DNA of 54,332 nucleotides. It comes from Desulfobulbaceae bacterium (GTDB taxonomy: Bacteria > Desulfobacterota > Desulfobulbia > Desulfobulbales > Desulfobulbaceae). This document shows, one piece after another, positions 27,320-35,825 of the stretch (within the stretch, counting starts at the first letter, position 1; the number at the start of each line of letters is the position of its first letter). The position numbers and the translations under genes were made by a program. The notes under the pieces are model-generated. The model saw nothing but the letters and a program-made list of their open reading frames with translations. It did no database searches and was not told the DNA's origin. The stretch lies in the NCBI GenBank assembly GCA_024763055.1, contig JANTGH010000005.1, positions 1-54,332 on the forward strand, in the 5' to 3' direction.

Positions 27320-28726
27320 ATGGCCTTTACTCCCTTGAAGGAAGTTCAAGATAAATATGATGTTGTTGTTATAGGCTCCGGGCTTGGTGGCCTGACCTGT
27401 GCCAACCGGCTGGCCCGGGCCGGACACTCGGTTTTGCTGCTGGAGCACCATATTCAACTCGGTGGTCTGGCCACCTGGTTTAAACGGGGCGGGCACATCT
27501 TTGATGTCTCCCTGCATGGTTTTCCCTACGGTATGGTCAAGACCTGCAGGAAATACTGGTCAAAGGCGATTCGTAACTCCATTGTTCAGCTTAAAAATAT
27601 CGTTTTTGACAATCCCCAGTTTTCGCTGACCACCACCTTTTCCAAGGATGATTTTGTCCGGTTGCTTGAGAATAAATTTGGCATAGCTCCATCCGTGGTT
27701 ACCGAATTTTTTCGCACCGTTGATGGGATGAATTTTTATGACGACCGTTCCATGACCACCCGTGAGCTGTTTGATCGTTTTTTCCCCGGCCGCACGGATG
27801 TGCACAGGCTGCTCATGGAGCCGATTACCTATGCCAACGGTTCAACCCTTGATGAACCGGCAATTACTTACGGCATTGTTTTTTCCAACTTTATGAACAA
27901 GGGGGTCTATACCTTTGAGGGGGGCACGGATAAGCTGATCGGAATGATGGCTGAAGAATTGCGGAAGAACGGGGCCACCATCTGCACCGGGGCAAAGGTC
28001 GATCGAATTGTGGTCGATCAGGGCAGAGTGCGCGGGGTAGAGGCCTGCGGTCGTATGATTGAGGCCTGCTCCGTGGTCTCTAATTCCGGCATCACCAACA
28101 CCATTGACAACCTGGTCGGTCGGGACATATTTTCCGACGATTTTCTTTCCCGTTTTGATAAGGTACAGGTGAATAATTCCAGCTGTCAGGTCTATTTCGG
28201 TATTCGCAAAGGGGATTCTTTTGTCGATGTCGGCGACTTGCTCTTTACCTCGACCGCCGGGCAGTTTTCTTCGGAAGAAATGCGTAAGATGGACACCAAA
28301 AGCCGGACCTTTTCCGTTTACTACCCGAAAACCCGGCCCGAGCACCCCGATTATACGGTGGTGGCTTCCATGAATGCCAATTACGAGGATTGGGCGGAAC
28401 TGGATGACGAGCTATACGCACGAGAGAAAGAGGCCATGGTGGAGCGTTGTTTTGTCGATCTCGAGCGGTATATTCCAGGCATTCGTGATAAGGTGGATAC
28501 CATCGAGTCCGCCACGCCGAAAACCTTTAACCGCTATACCCTGCACACCCGGGGAACATCTTTCGGCACCAAGTTCGAAGGCCTTGATATATCACGCAGT
28601 ATTTTCAAGGAGATTCCCGGCCTTTTTCATGTTGGTTCGGTGGGTATAATAATGAGCGGCTGGCTTGGAGCGATTAATTACGGCGTTATTGTTGCCAATG
28701 ATGTGGACGCCTATGTGAGAAGCTGA
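27320..28726 (+). CDS. CrtI/phytoene-desaturase-like FAD-dependent oxidoreductase 2
   Basis: 468 residues from ATG 27320 (a TTG at 27311 is also open; neither has a strong site). FAD fold VVVIGSGLGGLTCANRLARA, acidic LLLEHH, then LGGLATWFKRGGHIFDVSLH, and the C-terminal motif GLFHVGSVGIIMSGWLGAIN, all as in phytoene dehydrogenases. It differs clearly from flavoprotein 1, so the pair is not a recent duplication and may act at two positions or in two directions (desaturase plus isomerase or saturase). The following SDR gene begins 2 bp after the stop. In an anaerobe, electrons would need to go to quinone or another carrier. Confidence 0.87.
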   Translation: MAFTPLKEVQDKYDVVVIGSGLGGLTCANRLARAGHSVLLLEHHIQLGGLATWFKRGGHIFDVSLHGFPYGMVKTCRKYWSKAIRNSIVQLKNIVFDNPQFSLTTTFSKDDFVRLLENKFGIAPSVVTEFFRTVDGMNFYDDRSMTTRELFDRFFPGRTDVHRLLMEPITYANGSTLDEPAITYGIVFSNFMNKGVYTFEGGTDKLIGMMAEELRKNGATICTGAKVDRIVVDQGRVRGVEACGRMIEACSVVSNSGITNTIDNLVGRDIFSDDFLSRFDKVQVNNSSCQVYFGIRKGDSFVDVGDLLFTSTAGQFSSEEMRKMDTKSRTFSVYYPKTRPEHPDYTVVASMNANYEDWAELDDELYAREKEAMVERCFVDLERYIPGIRDKVDTIESATPKTFNRYTLHTRGTSFGTKFEGLDISRSIFKEIPGLFHVGSVGIIMSGWLGAINYGVIVANDVDAYVRS

Positions 28727-28728
28727 TC

Positions 28729-29463
28729 ATGACTGATTTTTCTGGACAGAAGGCGATTGTTACCGGAGCGACCCGTGGTATTGGTCGGGCGGTTGCCGAG
28801 GCCCTGCTTGAGCATGGGGCTACGGTGATCGGCGTCTATGGAGGCAATGAAAAAGCGGCCGCGGAGTTTCAGTCTGTTTTCACTGATGATCAATTGCAGA
28901 TGCATAAGGTGGATGTCAGTGATTATTCGGCGGTGGAGGCCCTGTACGGCCGTGTGGAAGAGCAATTTGACTCCCTTGATATTCTTATTAACTGCGCAGG
29001 CATCCGTCGGGACGGGGCTCTGGCCATGATGAAGGAAGAGGACTGGCGACGGGTGATTGATGTTAATCTTACCGGCGGCTATACCTTGGCCAAGTTTGCC
29101 GTCCAGCTTATGATGAAACAAAAATACGGCCGGATTGTTTTCATAACCTCGCCCATGGGGCATCTCGGCTTTGCCGGTCAAACCAATTATGCCGCTTCCA
29201 AAGCCGGTCAGGTGGGAATGATGAAATCCCTGTCCAAGGAGGTGGCGAAACGAAAAATCACGGTCAATTGTGTTTCGCCCGGTTTTATTGACACGGATTT
29301 TCTCCACGGGTTGACCGAGGCTCAGATGAAAGAGTATAAGAAAATGGTTCCGGTTAGACGATTCGGCACCCCGGACGAAGTTGCCGAGGCGGTTCTTTTT
29401 TTGGCGGGAAAAAGGGCCGGTTATATTAACGGCAGTGTCCTTGAGATCACCGGTGGTTTATGA
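28729..29463 (+). CDS. FabG-like 3-ketoacyl-ACP reductase (SDR)
   Basis: 244 residues. NADPH-binding TGATRGIGRAV, NCAGIRRDG, and the catalytic set Asn113, Ser141, Tyr154, Lys158 (YAASKAG) are present, and the C-terminus has the FabG-type [14 protein letters not shown]. It would reduce the beta-keto group made by the synthase at 24251 on the ACP. It sits between flavoprotein 2 (2-bp gap) and the dehydratase (4-bp ATGA overlap). Confidence 0.92.
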   Translation: MTDFSGQKAIVTGATRGIGRAVAEALLEHGATVIGVYGGNEKAAAEFQSVFTDDQLQMHKVDVSDYSAVEALYGRVEEQFDSLDILINCAGIRRDGALAMMKEEDWRRVIDVNLTGGYTLAKFAVQLMMKQKYGRIVFITSPMGHLGFAGQTNYAASKAGQVGMMKSLSKEVAKRKITVNCVSPGFIDTDFLHGLTEAQMKEYKKMVPVRRFGTPDEVAEAVLFLAGKRAGYINGSVLEITGGL

Positions 29464-29912
29464 CGGCTTCTCCGGAGCATGAATTTATAACAAGAAAAAT
29501 TCCGCACCGGCCACCGTTTCTCTGGTTGGACAGGGTTGTGGAACTCACTGATCAGCGGGTCCGGGCGGAAAAATTCCTTGACCCGGAGCTGGAGCTATTT
29601 AGTGGCCATTACCCGGATTATCCATTGATGCCCGGTGTCCTGCTCTGTGAGGCGGTGTTTCAGGCAGGCGCCCTGTTGATTGCCGAACAGTCGACCCGGG
29701 CGGGTCTGATTGCCGGAGTACCGGTTCTGGCCAGGATACAAGGGGCAAAGTTCAAGCGAGAGGTCCGGCCTGGAGAAACTATTGCCATTGAGGCGAGGAT
29801 CAAGGAAAAAATCGGGCCGGCCTGGTTTCTTAAGGGGACGGTGCGAGTACGGGAAAAGGTTGCCGTGCAGGTCGAGTTTTCCTGTGCTGTGAAAGAAGCA
29901 AATTATGGATAG
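29460..29912 (+). CDS. FabZ-like 3-hydroxyacyl-ACP dehydratase (hot-dog fold)
   Basis: 150 residues. The central helix signature [20 protein letters not shown] carries the FabZ catalytic pair, His50 and Glu64. N-terminal [16 protein letters not shown] is the FabZ start. It removes water from 3-hydroxyacyl-ACP to give the trans-2-enoyl form. No FabA-type isomerase motif is evident. It overlaps the reductase gene by 4 bp and is followed 14 bp later by the enoyl reductase gene, so keto reduction, dehydration and enoyl reduction are encoded in reaction order. Confidence 0.92.
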   Translation: MTASPEHEFITRKIPHRPPFLWLDRVVELTDQRVRAEKFLDPELELFSGHYPDYPLMPGVLLCEAVFQAGALLIAEQSTRAGLIAGVPVLARIQGAKFKREVRPGETIAIEARIKEKIGPAWFLKGTVRVREKVAVQVEFSCAVKEANYG

Positions 29913-29926
29913 CGTCTGGTGGGACA

Positions 29927-30727
29927 ATGGATTTTTTAGCACTTGACGGCAAAAAAATTATTGTTTTCGGACTTGCCAATAAAAAGTCCGTGGCCTGCGC
30001 CATTGGCAGAGTCCTGATTGATGCCGGTGCCGAGGTTGTCCATGTGGTGCGCTCGGAGAAGAGGGCGCATACCGCTCGTAAACTCTTTCCTGACCATCCG
30101 GTCTTTACCTGTGATGTGGAGGAAGAGGGCAATATTATCCGGGTCAGGGACGAGATTGCGGCCAATGTCGGCGGCCCTATTGCCGGATTAGTACATTCCA
30201 TAGCCTTTGCCAATTATTCAGAAGGCATAAGGCCGTTTCATGAGACCTTGAAAGGAGATTTTCTGCAGGCCCTGGATATTTCCTGCTTTTCTCTGATATC
30301 GATCTGTAATCATTTTAAAGGATTGTTGGCAAAAGACGCTTCCGTGGTTACTATTTCCATATCCACCACGAAGATGGCGGCGGAAAATTATGGGTACATG
30401 GCTCCGATCAAGGCGGCCCTGGAGTCTTCGCTCTGCTTTTTAGCCAAGGGCTTTTCCGCTTTTTCGCAGGTTCGTTTCAACGCGGTCTGCCCCAGTTTGC
30501 TCAAGACCTCGGCTTCCGCCGGAATCCCGGGGTATGTCGATTCGTATCTCTACGCGGAACAGGCCATTTTGCGTAAAAAAGCCTTGAAAACAATTGAAGC
30601 GGCCAACGTGGCTGCTTTTCTTCTTTCTTCCCGATCCTCCGGTATTACCGGCCAATGTCTGGTGGTGGATGCGGGTATGGGGTTTAATTATTTTGATCGG
30701 GACATTGTTGCCGGGGTTGTGGGATAG
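29927..30727 (+). CDS. FabI-like enoyl-ACP reductase
   Basis: 266 residues. The FabI-type signatures are present: the N-terminal [18 protein letters not shown] (a divergent glycine-poor dinucleotide loop), [10 protein letters not shown], and the Tyr-x6-Lys active site (Tyr155, Lys162, within [14 protein letters not shown]). The C-terminal [16 protein letters not shown] is also typical. It would reduce the trans-2 double bond and so allow full saturation in some cycles. A second enoyl reductase in a hydrocarbon cluster argues that elongation is controlled here rather than borrowed from housekeeping FAS. The next gene starts 1 bp after its stop. Confidence 0.9.
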   Translation: MDFLALDGKKIIVFGLANKKSVACAIGRVLIDAGAEVVHVVRSEKRAHTARKLFPDHPVFTCDVEEEGNIIRVRDEIAANVGGPIAGLVHSIAFANYSEGIRPFHETLKGDFLQALDISCFSLISICNHFKGLLAKDASVVTISISTTKMAAENYGYMAPIKAALESSLCFLAKGFSAFSQVRFNAVCPSLLKTSASAGIPGYVDSYLYAEQAILRKKALKTIEAANVAAFLLSSRSSGITGQCLVVDAGMGFNYFDRDIVAGVVG

Positions 30728-30728
30728 A

Positions 30729-30968
30729 ATGATGGAAACGTTTTTTCCCCGGATTGTGGGCATGGTCCGTCATGCTGTAGCGGTTTTTTTTGCCCGTGAG
30801 ACTCCACTCTATGTCAAGCTGCTTCTTGGTACCGGCCTGCTGTACATCCTTTCTCCTTATGATTTGATTCCTGAATGGGTTCCTGTAGTCGGCGTGCTTG
30901 ATGATTTCGCCCTGGCCGCCCTGCTGATTAGCTGGGCGGCCGGATTTCGCCTGCCGGACAGGCATTGA
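30729..30968 (+). CDS. DUF1232 small membrane protein
   Basis: 79 residues from ATG 30729; a longer frame runs back into the reductase gene but is not needed. The DUF1232 signature SPYDLIPEWVPVVGVLDDF is complete and is flanked by hydrophobic helices (LYVKLLLGTGLLYIL and FALAALLISWAAGF). Function of the family is unknown. Its place between the FAS-like and ole halves, on the same strand with tiny gaps, suggests a role in membrane localisation or in handling the hydrophobic product; this is inference only. Confidence 0.85.
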   Translation: MMETFFPRIVGMVRHAVAVFFARETPLYVKLLLGTGLLYILSPYDLIPEWVPVVGVLDDFALAALLISWAAGFRLPDRH

Positions 30969-31033
30969 TTACCGAACAGGTAATAATGATTATGGAATTT
31001 TTTGTTGGATTGTAACCCTGACCCCTGGATTTT

Positions 31034-32068
31034 ATGCAATATTCCCGAGTTTGCCTGCAGAGCTTCGGTTATGAACTGCCGCCGGTCGTGTTGAGCTCAG
31101 ACGAGCTGGAAAAGCGGCTTGCCCCTGTCTATGAGCGGTTGAAGCTTCCCGCAGGCCGCCTGGAGCTGATGACCGGCATCAAGAGCCGCAGGTTCTGGGA
31201 ACCCGGGACAAGGCCAAGTCAGGGTGCTGTGCAGGCAGGGAAAAAGGCACTGGAACGCTCTAAAATTTCGCGAAAAGATATTGGCTGTCTGCTCTTTACC
31301 TCGGTCAGCCGTGATATGATGGAGCCTGCCACGGCGGCCTTTGTTCATCGCGGTCTGGATCTGCCCGCAAAATGTCATATTTTTGATATCTCCAACGCCT
31401 GCCTTGGTTTTCTCAACGGGATGATAACACTGGCCAATATGATCGAACTCGGTCAGGTTAAAAGTGGCTTGATTGTGGCCGGAGAAACAGCTGAGAATTT
31501 GCTGGAATCAACCCTTGCCCATATGCTTTCCGACCTGCGTTTAACCCGGAAGAGCATCAAACCGCTTTTCGCCTCCCTGACCATAGGATCAGGAGCTGTG
31601 GCATTGGTGATGACAGACAGAGCGTTTTATGCGTCGGACCATATACTGGTCGGCGGCAGCTGCCGGGCTCATACTAATTATACGGACCTCTGTCAGGGCG
31701 GACGGAACGCGGAGCAGGGCACCCTGATGTCCACGGATTCCGAATTACTGCTGGAAAAGGGTGTGCAGGTCGCGGCCCGGTGTTGGCATAATTTTCAGCA
31801 GTCACTCGGATGGACTGCAGAGTGCATTGACCGTTTTTTTTGTCACCAGGTGGGGCGGGCCCATGCCCAGCTTTTGTTTGAACGATTGCGGCTTGATGAA
31901 CAAAAGAATTTTGAGACCTTGCCCGTCCTCGGCAACGTCGGCTCGGTTTCCGCCCCCATAACCATGGCCATAGGGATCGAGCAGGGGGCCCTTAAGCCGG
32001 GCCAACGGGGAGCGATTCTGGGAATCGGTTCCGGCATTAACTCACTGATGTTAGGGGTTGACTGGTGA
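31034..32068 (+). CDS. oleA: OleA: acyl-CoA/acyl-ACP head-to-head condensing enzyme
   Basis: 344 residues of the thiolase fold. OleA joins two long acyl thioesters by non-decarboxylating Claisen condensation to a 2-alkyl-3-ketoacid. Family marks: the nucleophile Cys123 in SNACLGFLNGM, the glutamate Glu97 in RDMMEPAT that in OleA enters the partner active site as base, His271 in FCHQVGRAHA, and Asn301 in NVGSVSAP. FabH has no such glutamate, which favours OleA over a KS III. Start ATG 31034 has no strong site and lies 65 bp after the DUF1232 stop. Its stop overlaps oleB by GTGA. The full BCD set follows, which makes the call firm. Confidence 0.93.
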   Translation: MQYSRVCLQSFGYELPPVVLSSDELEKRLAPVYERLKLPAGRLELMTGIKSRRFWEPGTRPSQGAVQAGKKALERSKISRKDIGCLLFTSVSRDMMEPATAAFVHRGLDLPAKCHIFDISNACLGFLNGMITLANMIELGQVKSGLIVAGETAENLLESTLAHMLSDLRLTRKSIKPLFASLTIGSGAVALVMTDRAFYASDHILVGGSCRAHTNYTDLCQGGRNAEQGTLMSTDSELLLEKGVQVAARCWHNFQQSLGWTAECIDRFFCHQVGRAHAQLLFERLRLDEQKNFETLPVLGNVGSVSAPITMAIGIEQGALKPGQRGAILGIGSGINSLMLGVDW

Positions 32069-32931
32069 CGGGTTCCCTCTATCAGTATCCGTTTGTTCCG
32101 AAAAGTTTTTCCGTTGGTCCGCACCACCTTTCTTATGTTGATGAAGGAGAGGGCCCAGCCGTGGTCATGGTGCATGGGAATCCCTCCTGGTCGTATCTGT
32201 ATAGAAACCTGATTACCGCGCTTAAAGGCGAATACCGATGTCTGGCACCGGACCATCTTGGCTGCGGCTTGTCCGATAAACCGCAGAATTACCCTTACCG
32301 TCTACGCAATCATATTAAGAACCTGGAGCAACTGCTTGATCATCTGCGGGTTGAGCGCTGCGTACTTGTGGTCCATGATTGGGGTGGGGCCATTGGCATG
32401 GGTTGGGCAGGCGCGCATTCCGAGCGGATTAAAGGCATCGTGGCGCTTAATACCGCTGCCTTTTTGTCCCGCCGCCTTCCGTTTAGGATAGCGGTCTGCC
32501 GCTGGCCGCTGCTTGGCGCGTTCTTGGTGCGTGGATTGAACGGATTTGCCGGTGCGGCCACCTCCATGGCTGTTCATTACAGGATGGATGAGAGGATAAA
32601 GGCGGGATTCCTTGCCCCTTATGACAGCTGGAAAAATCGGGTGGCCATTCATCGTTTTGTTCAGGACATTCCCATGCGGGAAGATCATCCATCCCGGCAG
32701 GCCCTGAAATCAGTTACGTCATCTCTCGGTCGGTTGCGTGACAAGCCGATGCTGGTTCTCTGGGGTGGTCGGGATTTTTGTTTTAACCGCTTGTTTTATG
32801 ATGAGTGGTGTCAGCGGTTTCCCAGGGCCAGGACCCATTATTTTGAAGACGGTGGCCATTATGTACTGGAAGATATTTTCCCCAGAGCAATGGAACGGAT
32901 AGCTCCCTTTTTGAAAAGTTGTTATGGATGA
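32065..32931 (+). CDS. oleB: OleB: alpha/beta hydrolase, beta-lactone decarboxylase
   Basis: 288 residues starting at GTG 32065, coupled to oleA (4-bp overlap). It is a haloalkane-dehalogenase-like alpha/beta hydrolase: oxyanion region HGNPSWSYLYRN, nucleophile Asp105 in VVHDWGGAIG, acid Asp237 in WGGRDFCF, and His265 in EDGGHYVLED. OleB proteins use this fold to decarboxylate the beta-lactone made by OleC, giving a cis-olefin and CO2. Between oleA and oleC this role is much more likely than dehalogenation. It overlaps oleC by 8 bp. Confidence 0.9.
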   Translation: MTGSLYQYPFVPKSFSVGPHHLSYVDEGEGPAVVMVHGNPSWSYLYRNLITALKGEYRCLAPDHLGCGLSDKPQNYPYRLRNHIKNLEQLLDHLRVERCVLVVHDWGGAIGMGWAGAHSERIKGIVALNTAAFLSRRLPFRIAVCRWPLLGAFLVRGLNGFAGAATSMAVHYRMDERIKAGFLAPYDSWKNRVAIHRFVQDIPMREDHPSRQALKSVTSSLGRLRDKPMLVLWGGRDFCFNRLFYDEWCQRFPRARTHYFEDGGHYVLEDIFPRAMERIAPFLKSCYG

Positions 32932-34558
32932 TTGTAATATAGCCGCAGTCTTGGGCCGCGTTGCAGCGGAACGGGGAGATGAAGCCGCTCTGGTCGTCAA
33001 GAAAAGGCGCGGATACCGGAGATACAGTTTTCGCGAATTGAATTTCAATCGACAGGATTTTGCCGCCCGCCTGATTTGTGCCGGTATTGGTTCCGGAGAC
33101 CGGGTAATGCTCATGGTCCGTCCCTCCATGGAGTTTATCTGTCTTACCTTTGCCTTGTTTTCCATCGGGGCCGTGGTCATCCTTATTGATCCCGGCATGG
33201 GGTACCGTAATCTCCTGCGCTGTATCCAATCGGTCAAACCCGACATTCTCATTGGTATTCCCAAGGCTGTGCTGTTCAGTCGGTTGTTTCCCAGGCCCTT
33301 TGCCACCGTGCGCAAGCGGATTTGTGTCGGTCGAGGTTTCGGCGTCCTGGGAGAATCTCTGGCAGTTCTGAAACCTGCGATGAAGGGGCAGGATTTCGCA
33401 GCGGCAACTGATGACCTGGCGGCTATTATTTTTACTACCGGTTCCACCGGGCCGCCCAAAGGAGTGCAGTATACGCATGGTATCTTTCACGCTCAGCTGC
33501 ATCTCATTAAGGAGTACTACGGGATTGGGCCCGGAGAAGTTGATCAACCGGCCTTTCCGTTGTTTGCCCTTTTTTCCACGGCGCTCGGCGCATGTGCAGT
33601 TATACCGGACATGGATCCAAGCAGGCCGGCGAAGGTCAATCCGCAAAGGTTTATTCGCAGTCTCATGGATGAAAAGGTGACCTATTCGTTCGGCAGTCCG
33701 GCGATCTGGAATGTGGTCAGCCGGTATTGCCTGGATAAGCGTATCACCCTGCCCGTTAAAAAAATTCTGATGGCCGGCGCCCCGGTTCCCGGGGAACTGG
33801 TGGAGCGGCTTGCGAAAATCATTCCGACGGATGGTGAGATTCATACTCCCTATGGGGCAACGGAAAGCCTGCCCATTGCCTCCATAAACGGCCGTGAGAT
33901 AGTGAGAGATTGCTGGCCGTTGACCGGCAGGGGGAGAGGGGTATGCGTGGGCAGGCCGTTGCCGGATATAACAATAACAATTATTCGTCCGGTTGAGGGA
34001 CCGATTGGTGACTGGCAACAGGCGAGAGAACTCGATTCCGGGGAGATCGGCGAGATAGTGGTTAAGGGACCGGTGGTCACACGGGCTTACGATCATAATC
34101 CGGCTGAAACGCAAATGGCCAAGATAACTGACGGCGATTCTTTCCGGCACCGAATGGGGGATATGGGTTACTTTGATACCTCGGGTCGCCTCTGGTTCTG
34201 CGGTCGTAAGGCGCATGTCGTCCACACTGCGGACGGACCGATGTATTCCATCTGTTGTGAGGGTATCTTTAATACCCATCCGCAGGTGGTACGCTCCGCC
34301 CTGGTTGGAGTGGGAGAAGCGGGAGCGCAGAAACCGGTCCTGCTGGTAGAAAAAGTGGCTGGAATGGATGAATCCACCCTGATTTCCCAGCTAAGGGACC
34401 TGGCGGGACAGCATGAATTAACGCGGAGTATTGCAACCTTTTTCGTGCATCCTGGGTTTCCGGTGGATATTCGACATAATGCCAAGATTTTTCGAGAAAA
34501 ACTTGCGCTTTGGGCCGAGAAAAAATTGCAGGGGCACTCCTGCCGGGACGGGCTCTGA
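32924..34558 (+). CDS. oleC: OleC: AMP-dependent beta-lactone synthetase
   Basis: 544 residues of the acyl-adenylate-forming family. Phosphate-binding motif FTTGSTGPPKGV is at about 169-180, and A5-type TPYGATESLP lies in the second half. OleC activates the 2-alkyl-3-hydroxyacid with ATP and closes it to a beta-lactone. ATG 32924 lies inside the oleB end (8-bp overlap). The start of oleD lies 25 bp downstream. Length and motif set match OleC rather than a fatty acyl-CoA ligase, although motifs alone would not separate them; the neighbours do. Confidence 0.9.
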   Translation: MDDCNIAAVLGRVAAERGDEAALVVKKRRGYRRYSFRELNFNRQDFAARLICAGIGSGDRVMLMVRPSMEFICLTFALFSIGAVVILIDPGMGYRNLLRCIQSVKPDILIGIPKAVLFSRLFPRPFATVRKRICVGRGFGVLGESLAVLKPAMKGQDFAAATDDLAAIIFTTGSTGPPKGVQYTHGIFHAQLHLIKEYYGIGPGEVDQPAFPLFALFSTALGACAVIPDMDPSRPAKVNPQRFIRSLMDEKVTYSFGSPAIWNVVSRYCLDKRITLPVKKILMAGAPVPGELVERLAKIIPTDGEIHTPYGATESLPIASINGREIVRDCWPLTGRGRGVCVGRPLPDITITIIRPVEGPIGDWQQARELDSGEIGEIVVKGPVVTRAYDHNPAETQMAKITDGDSFRHRMGDMGYFDTSGRLWFCGRKAHVVHTADGPMYSICCEGIFNTHPQVVRSALVGVGEAGAQKPVLLVEKVAGMDESTLISQLRDLAGQHELTRSIATFFVHPGFPVDIRHNAKIFREKLALWAEKKLQGHSCRDGL

Positions 34559-34583
34559 TGATGAGTACTTTCGTGGAGGTGTC

Positions 34584-35585
34584 ATGAACAGGGTTGTTGT
34601 GACCGGCGGTGGCGGATTTGTCGGTTCAGCCATTGTCCGCAGACTGCTGGCGAGGGGTGACCGGGTAACTGTGGTTGGTCGTTCCAGGTATCCTGAACTC
34701 ATCGCGATGGGTGTCACCTGCCTGCAGGGTGATATTGCCGACCAGAATCTTATGAATCAGGCCTGTAAAAATACCGACCTGGTGTTTCATGTGGCGGCCA
34801 AGGCCGGTATCTGGGGCAGATGGCAGGATTACGTTCAGACAAATGTTCACGGCACCATCGCCTGTATCAGAAGCTGCCGGAAGAATAATGTTCCTGCGTT
34901 GGTGTATACCTCAACCCCGTCCGTGGTTTTTGATCGACATGATCTTGAAGGGGCCGACGAGCGAACACCTTATGCGAAAAAGAGCCTTTGTCATTATGCG
35001 ATGAGTAAAATTATTGCCGAAAAGCTTGTTTTGCAGGCGAACAGCGCAACGCTGTCAACCACGGCAATCAGGCCGCACCTGATCTGGGGACCGGGAGACC
35101 CTCATCTGGTTCCCCGACTGCTGGATCGAGGGCAAAGAAAAAAGCTTAAGATCGTAGGAAACGGCGCTAATCAGGTGGATATTACCTATATCGACAATGT
35201 CGTCCAGGCGCACCTGCTGGCCGCGGATAATCTTCTTGGAACAGGAAGTGCTGCCGGACGCGCTTTTTTTATCGGTCAGGAAAAGCCCGTTGTTCTGTGG
35301 GAGTGGATAAACGGTTTATTTGCGGAAATGGGCATTGAGCGGGTACGGAAAAGGGTTCCGTTTATGTTTGCCTATCTTGCCGGCGGCCTGCTCGAATTAA
35401 TGTATAGTGGATTGCAACGCACCGTGGAACCGCCGATGACCAGGTTTGTCGCCCTGCAGCTGGCCAGGTCGCATTGGTTTAATCATGGTGCGGCTGAAGA
35501 AGTCCTTGGCTATCAACCTGAGATTTCAACCCGGGAGGGTATGAAACGGCTTCTTCGGTATTGCAGGAATGGAGTTGAGCGGTAA
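34584..35585 (+). CDS. oleD: OleD: NAD(P)H-dependent 2-alkyl-3-ketoacid reductase
   Basis: 333 residues from ATG 34584, with a GGAGG site at 34575-34579; the frame is open further upstream inside oleC but that start is not supported. Extended SDR / 3-beta-HSD type: nucleotide loop VTGGGGFVGSAIVRRLL, catalytic Ser110 (YTSTPSV), Tyr138 and Lys142 (HYAMSK). It should reduce the unstable OleA product to the 3-hydroxyacid used by OleC. Last gene of the cluster; a hairpin without T-run lies downstream and the ATP synthase operon starts 240 bp later. Confidence 0.9.
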   Translation: MNRVVVTGGGGFVGSAIVRRLLARGDRVTVVGRSRYPELIAMGVTCLQGDIADQNLMNQACKNTDLVFHVAAKAGIWGRWQDYVQTNVHGTIACIRSCRKNNVPALVYTSTPSVVFDRHDLEGADERTPYAKKSLCHYAMSKIIAEKLVLQANSATLSTTAIRPHLIWGPGDPHLVPRLLDRGQRKKLKIVGNGANQVDITYIDNVVQAHLLAADNLLGTGSAAGRAFFIGQEKPVVLWEWINGLFAEMGIERVRKRVPFMFAYLAGGLLELMYSGLQRTVEPPMTRFVALQLARSHWFNHGAAEEVLGYQPEISTREGMKRLLRYCRNGVER

Positions 35586-35648
35586 TTATTGGTTTTAATT
35601 TTTTTGGCTTTCGCATCAATTTTTTTGAATGACGGCCGGAATGCGTAA

Positions 35649-35668
35649 TCCCGCCCGTACTGGCGGGA
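35649..35668. repeat. Perfect hairpin between oleD and the ATP synthase operon
   Basis: TCCCGCC (35649-35655) pairs with GGCGGGA (35662-35668) around CGTACT. No T-run follows on either strand, so it is not a standard terminator. It may be a remnant of a dispersed palindromic repeat, or it may slow or protect transcripts. A TTGACA at 35720-35725 lies downstream and could be the -35 of the atp promoter, but I see no matching -10. Confidence 0.5.
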
Positions 35669-35825
35669 AGTATCAGGCAAGCTGGGAAAAAAATGTTCCC
35701 CGTTACCCAGAAAAAAGATTTGACAATATGCCCTTTTTTAATTAGGTATCCCCTCGTGACCTGAACCACCATTCACTTTCTTTCGTTAGGGAAGAGATTT
35801 TATAAAGTCATCAGGAGTAGTTGTT

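Noticed and set aside
25844-28726. Carotenoid biosynthesis cluster
   Set aside because: Two CrtI-like proteins are present but no phytoene synthase, prenyl synthase or cyclase is nearby; ACP and FAS-type partners point elsewhere.
32065-32931. Haloalkane dehalogenase
   Set aside because: The fold and Asp nucleophile match, but position between oleA and oleC with overlapping starts makes OleB far more likely.
32783-34279. 498-codon minus-strand open frame opposite oleC
   Set aside because: Long only because the codon pattern of oleC leaves the opposite frame open; no motifs, and it would overlap two genes with intact active sites.
24251-35585. Firm claim of ladderane biosynthesis
   Set aside because: The gene set recalls clusters discussed for ladderanes, but no radical SAM enzyme is present and the ole genes point to a hydrocarbon; the product cannot be named from sequence.
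35720-35748. Consensus promoter for the atp operon
   Set aside because: TTGACA is present, but the sequence 16-18 bp downstream matches a -10 element poorly.
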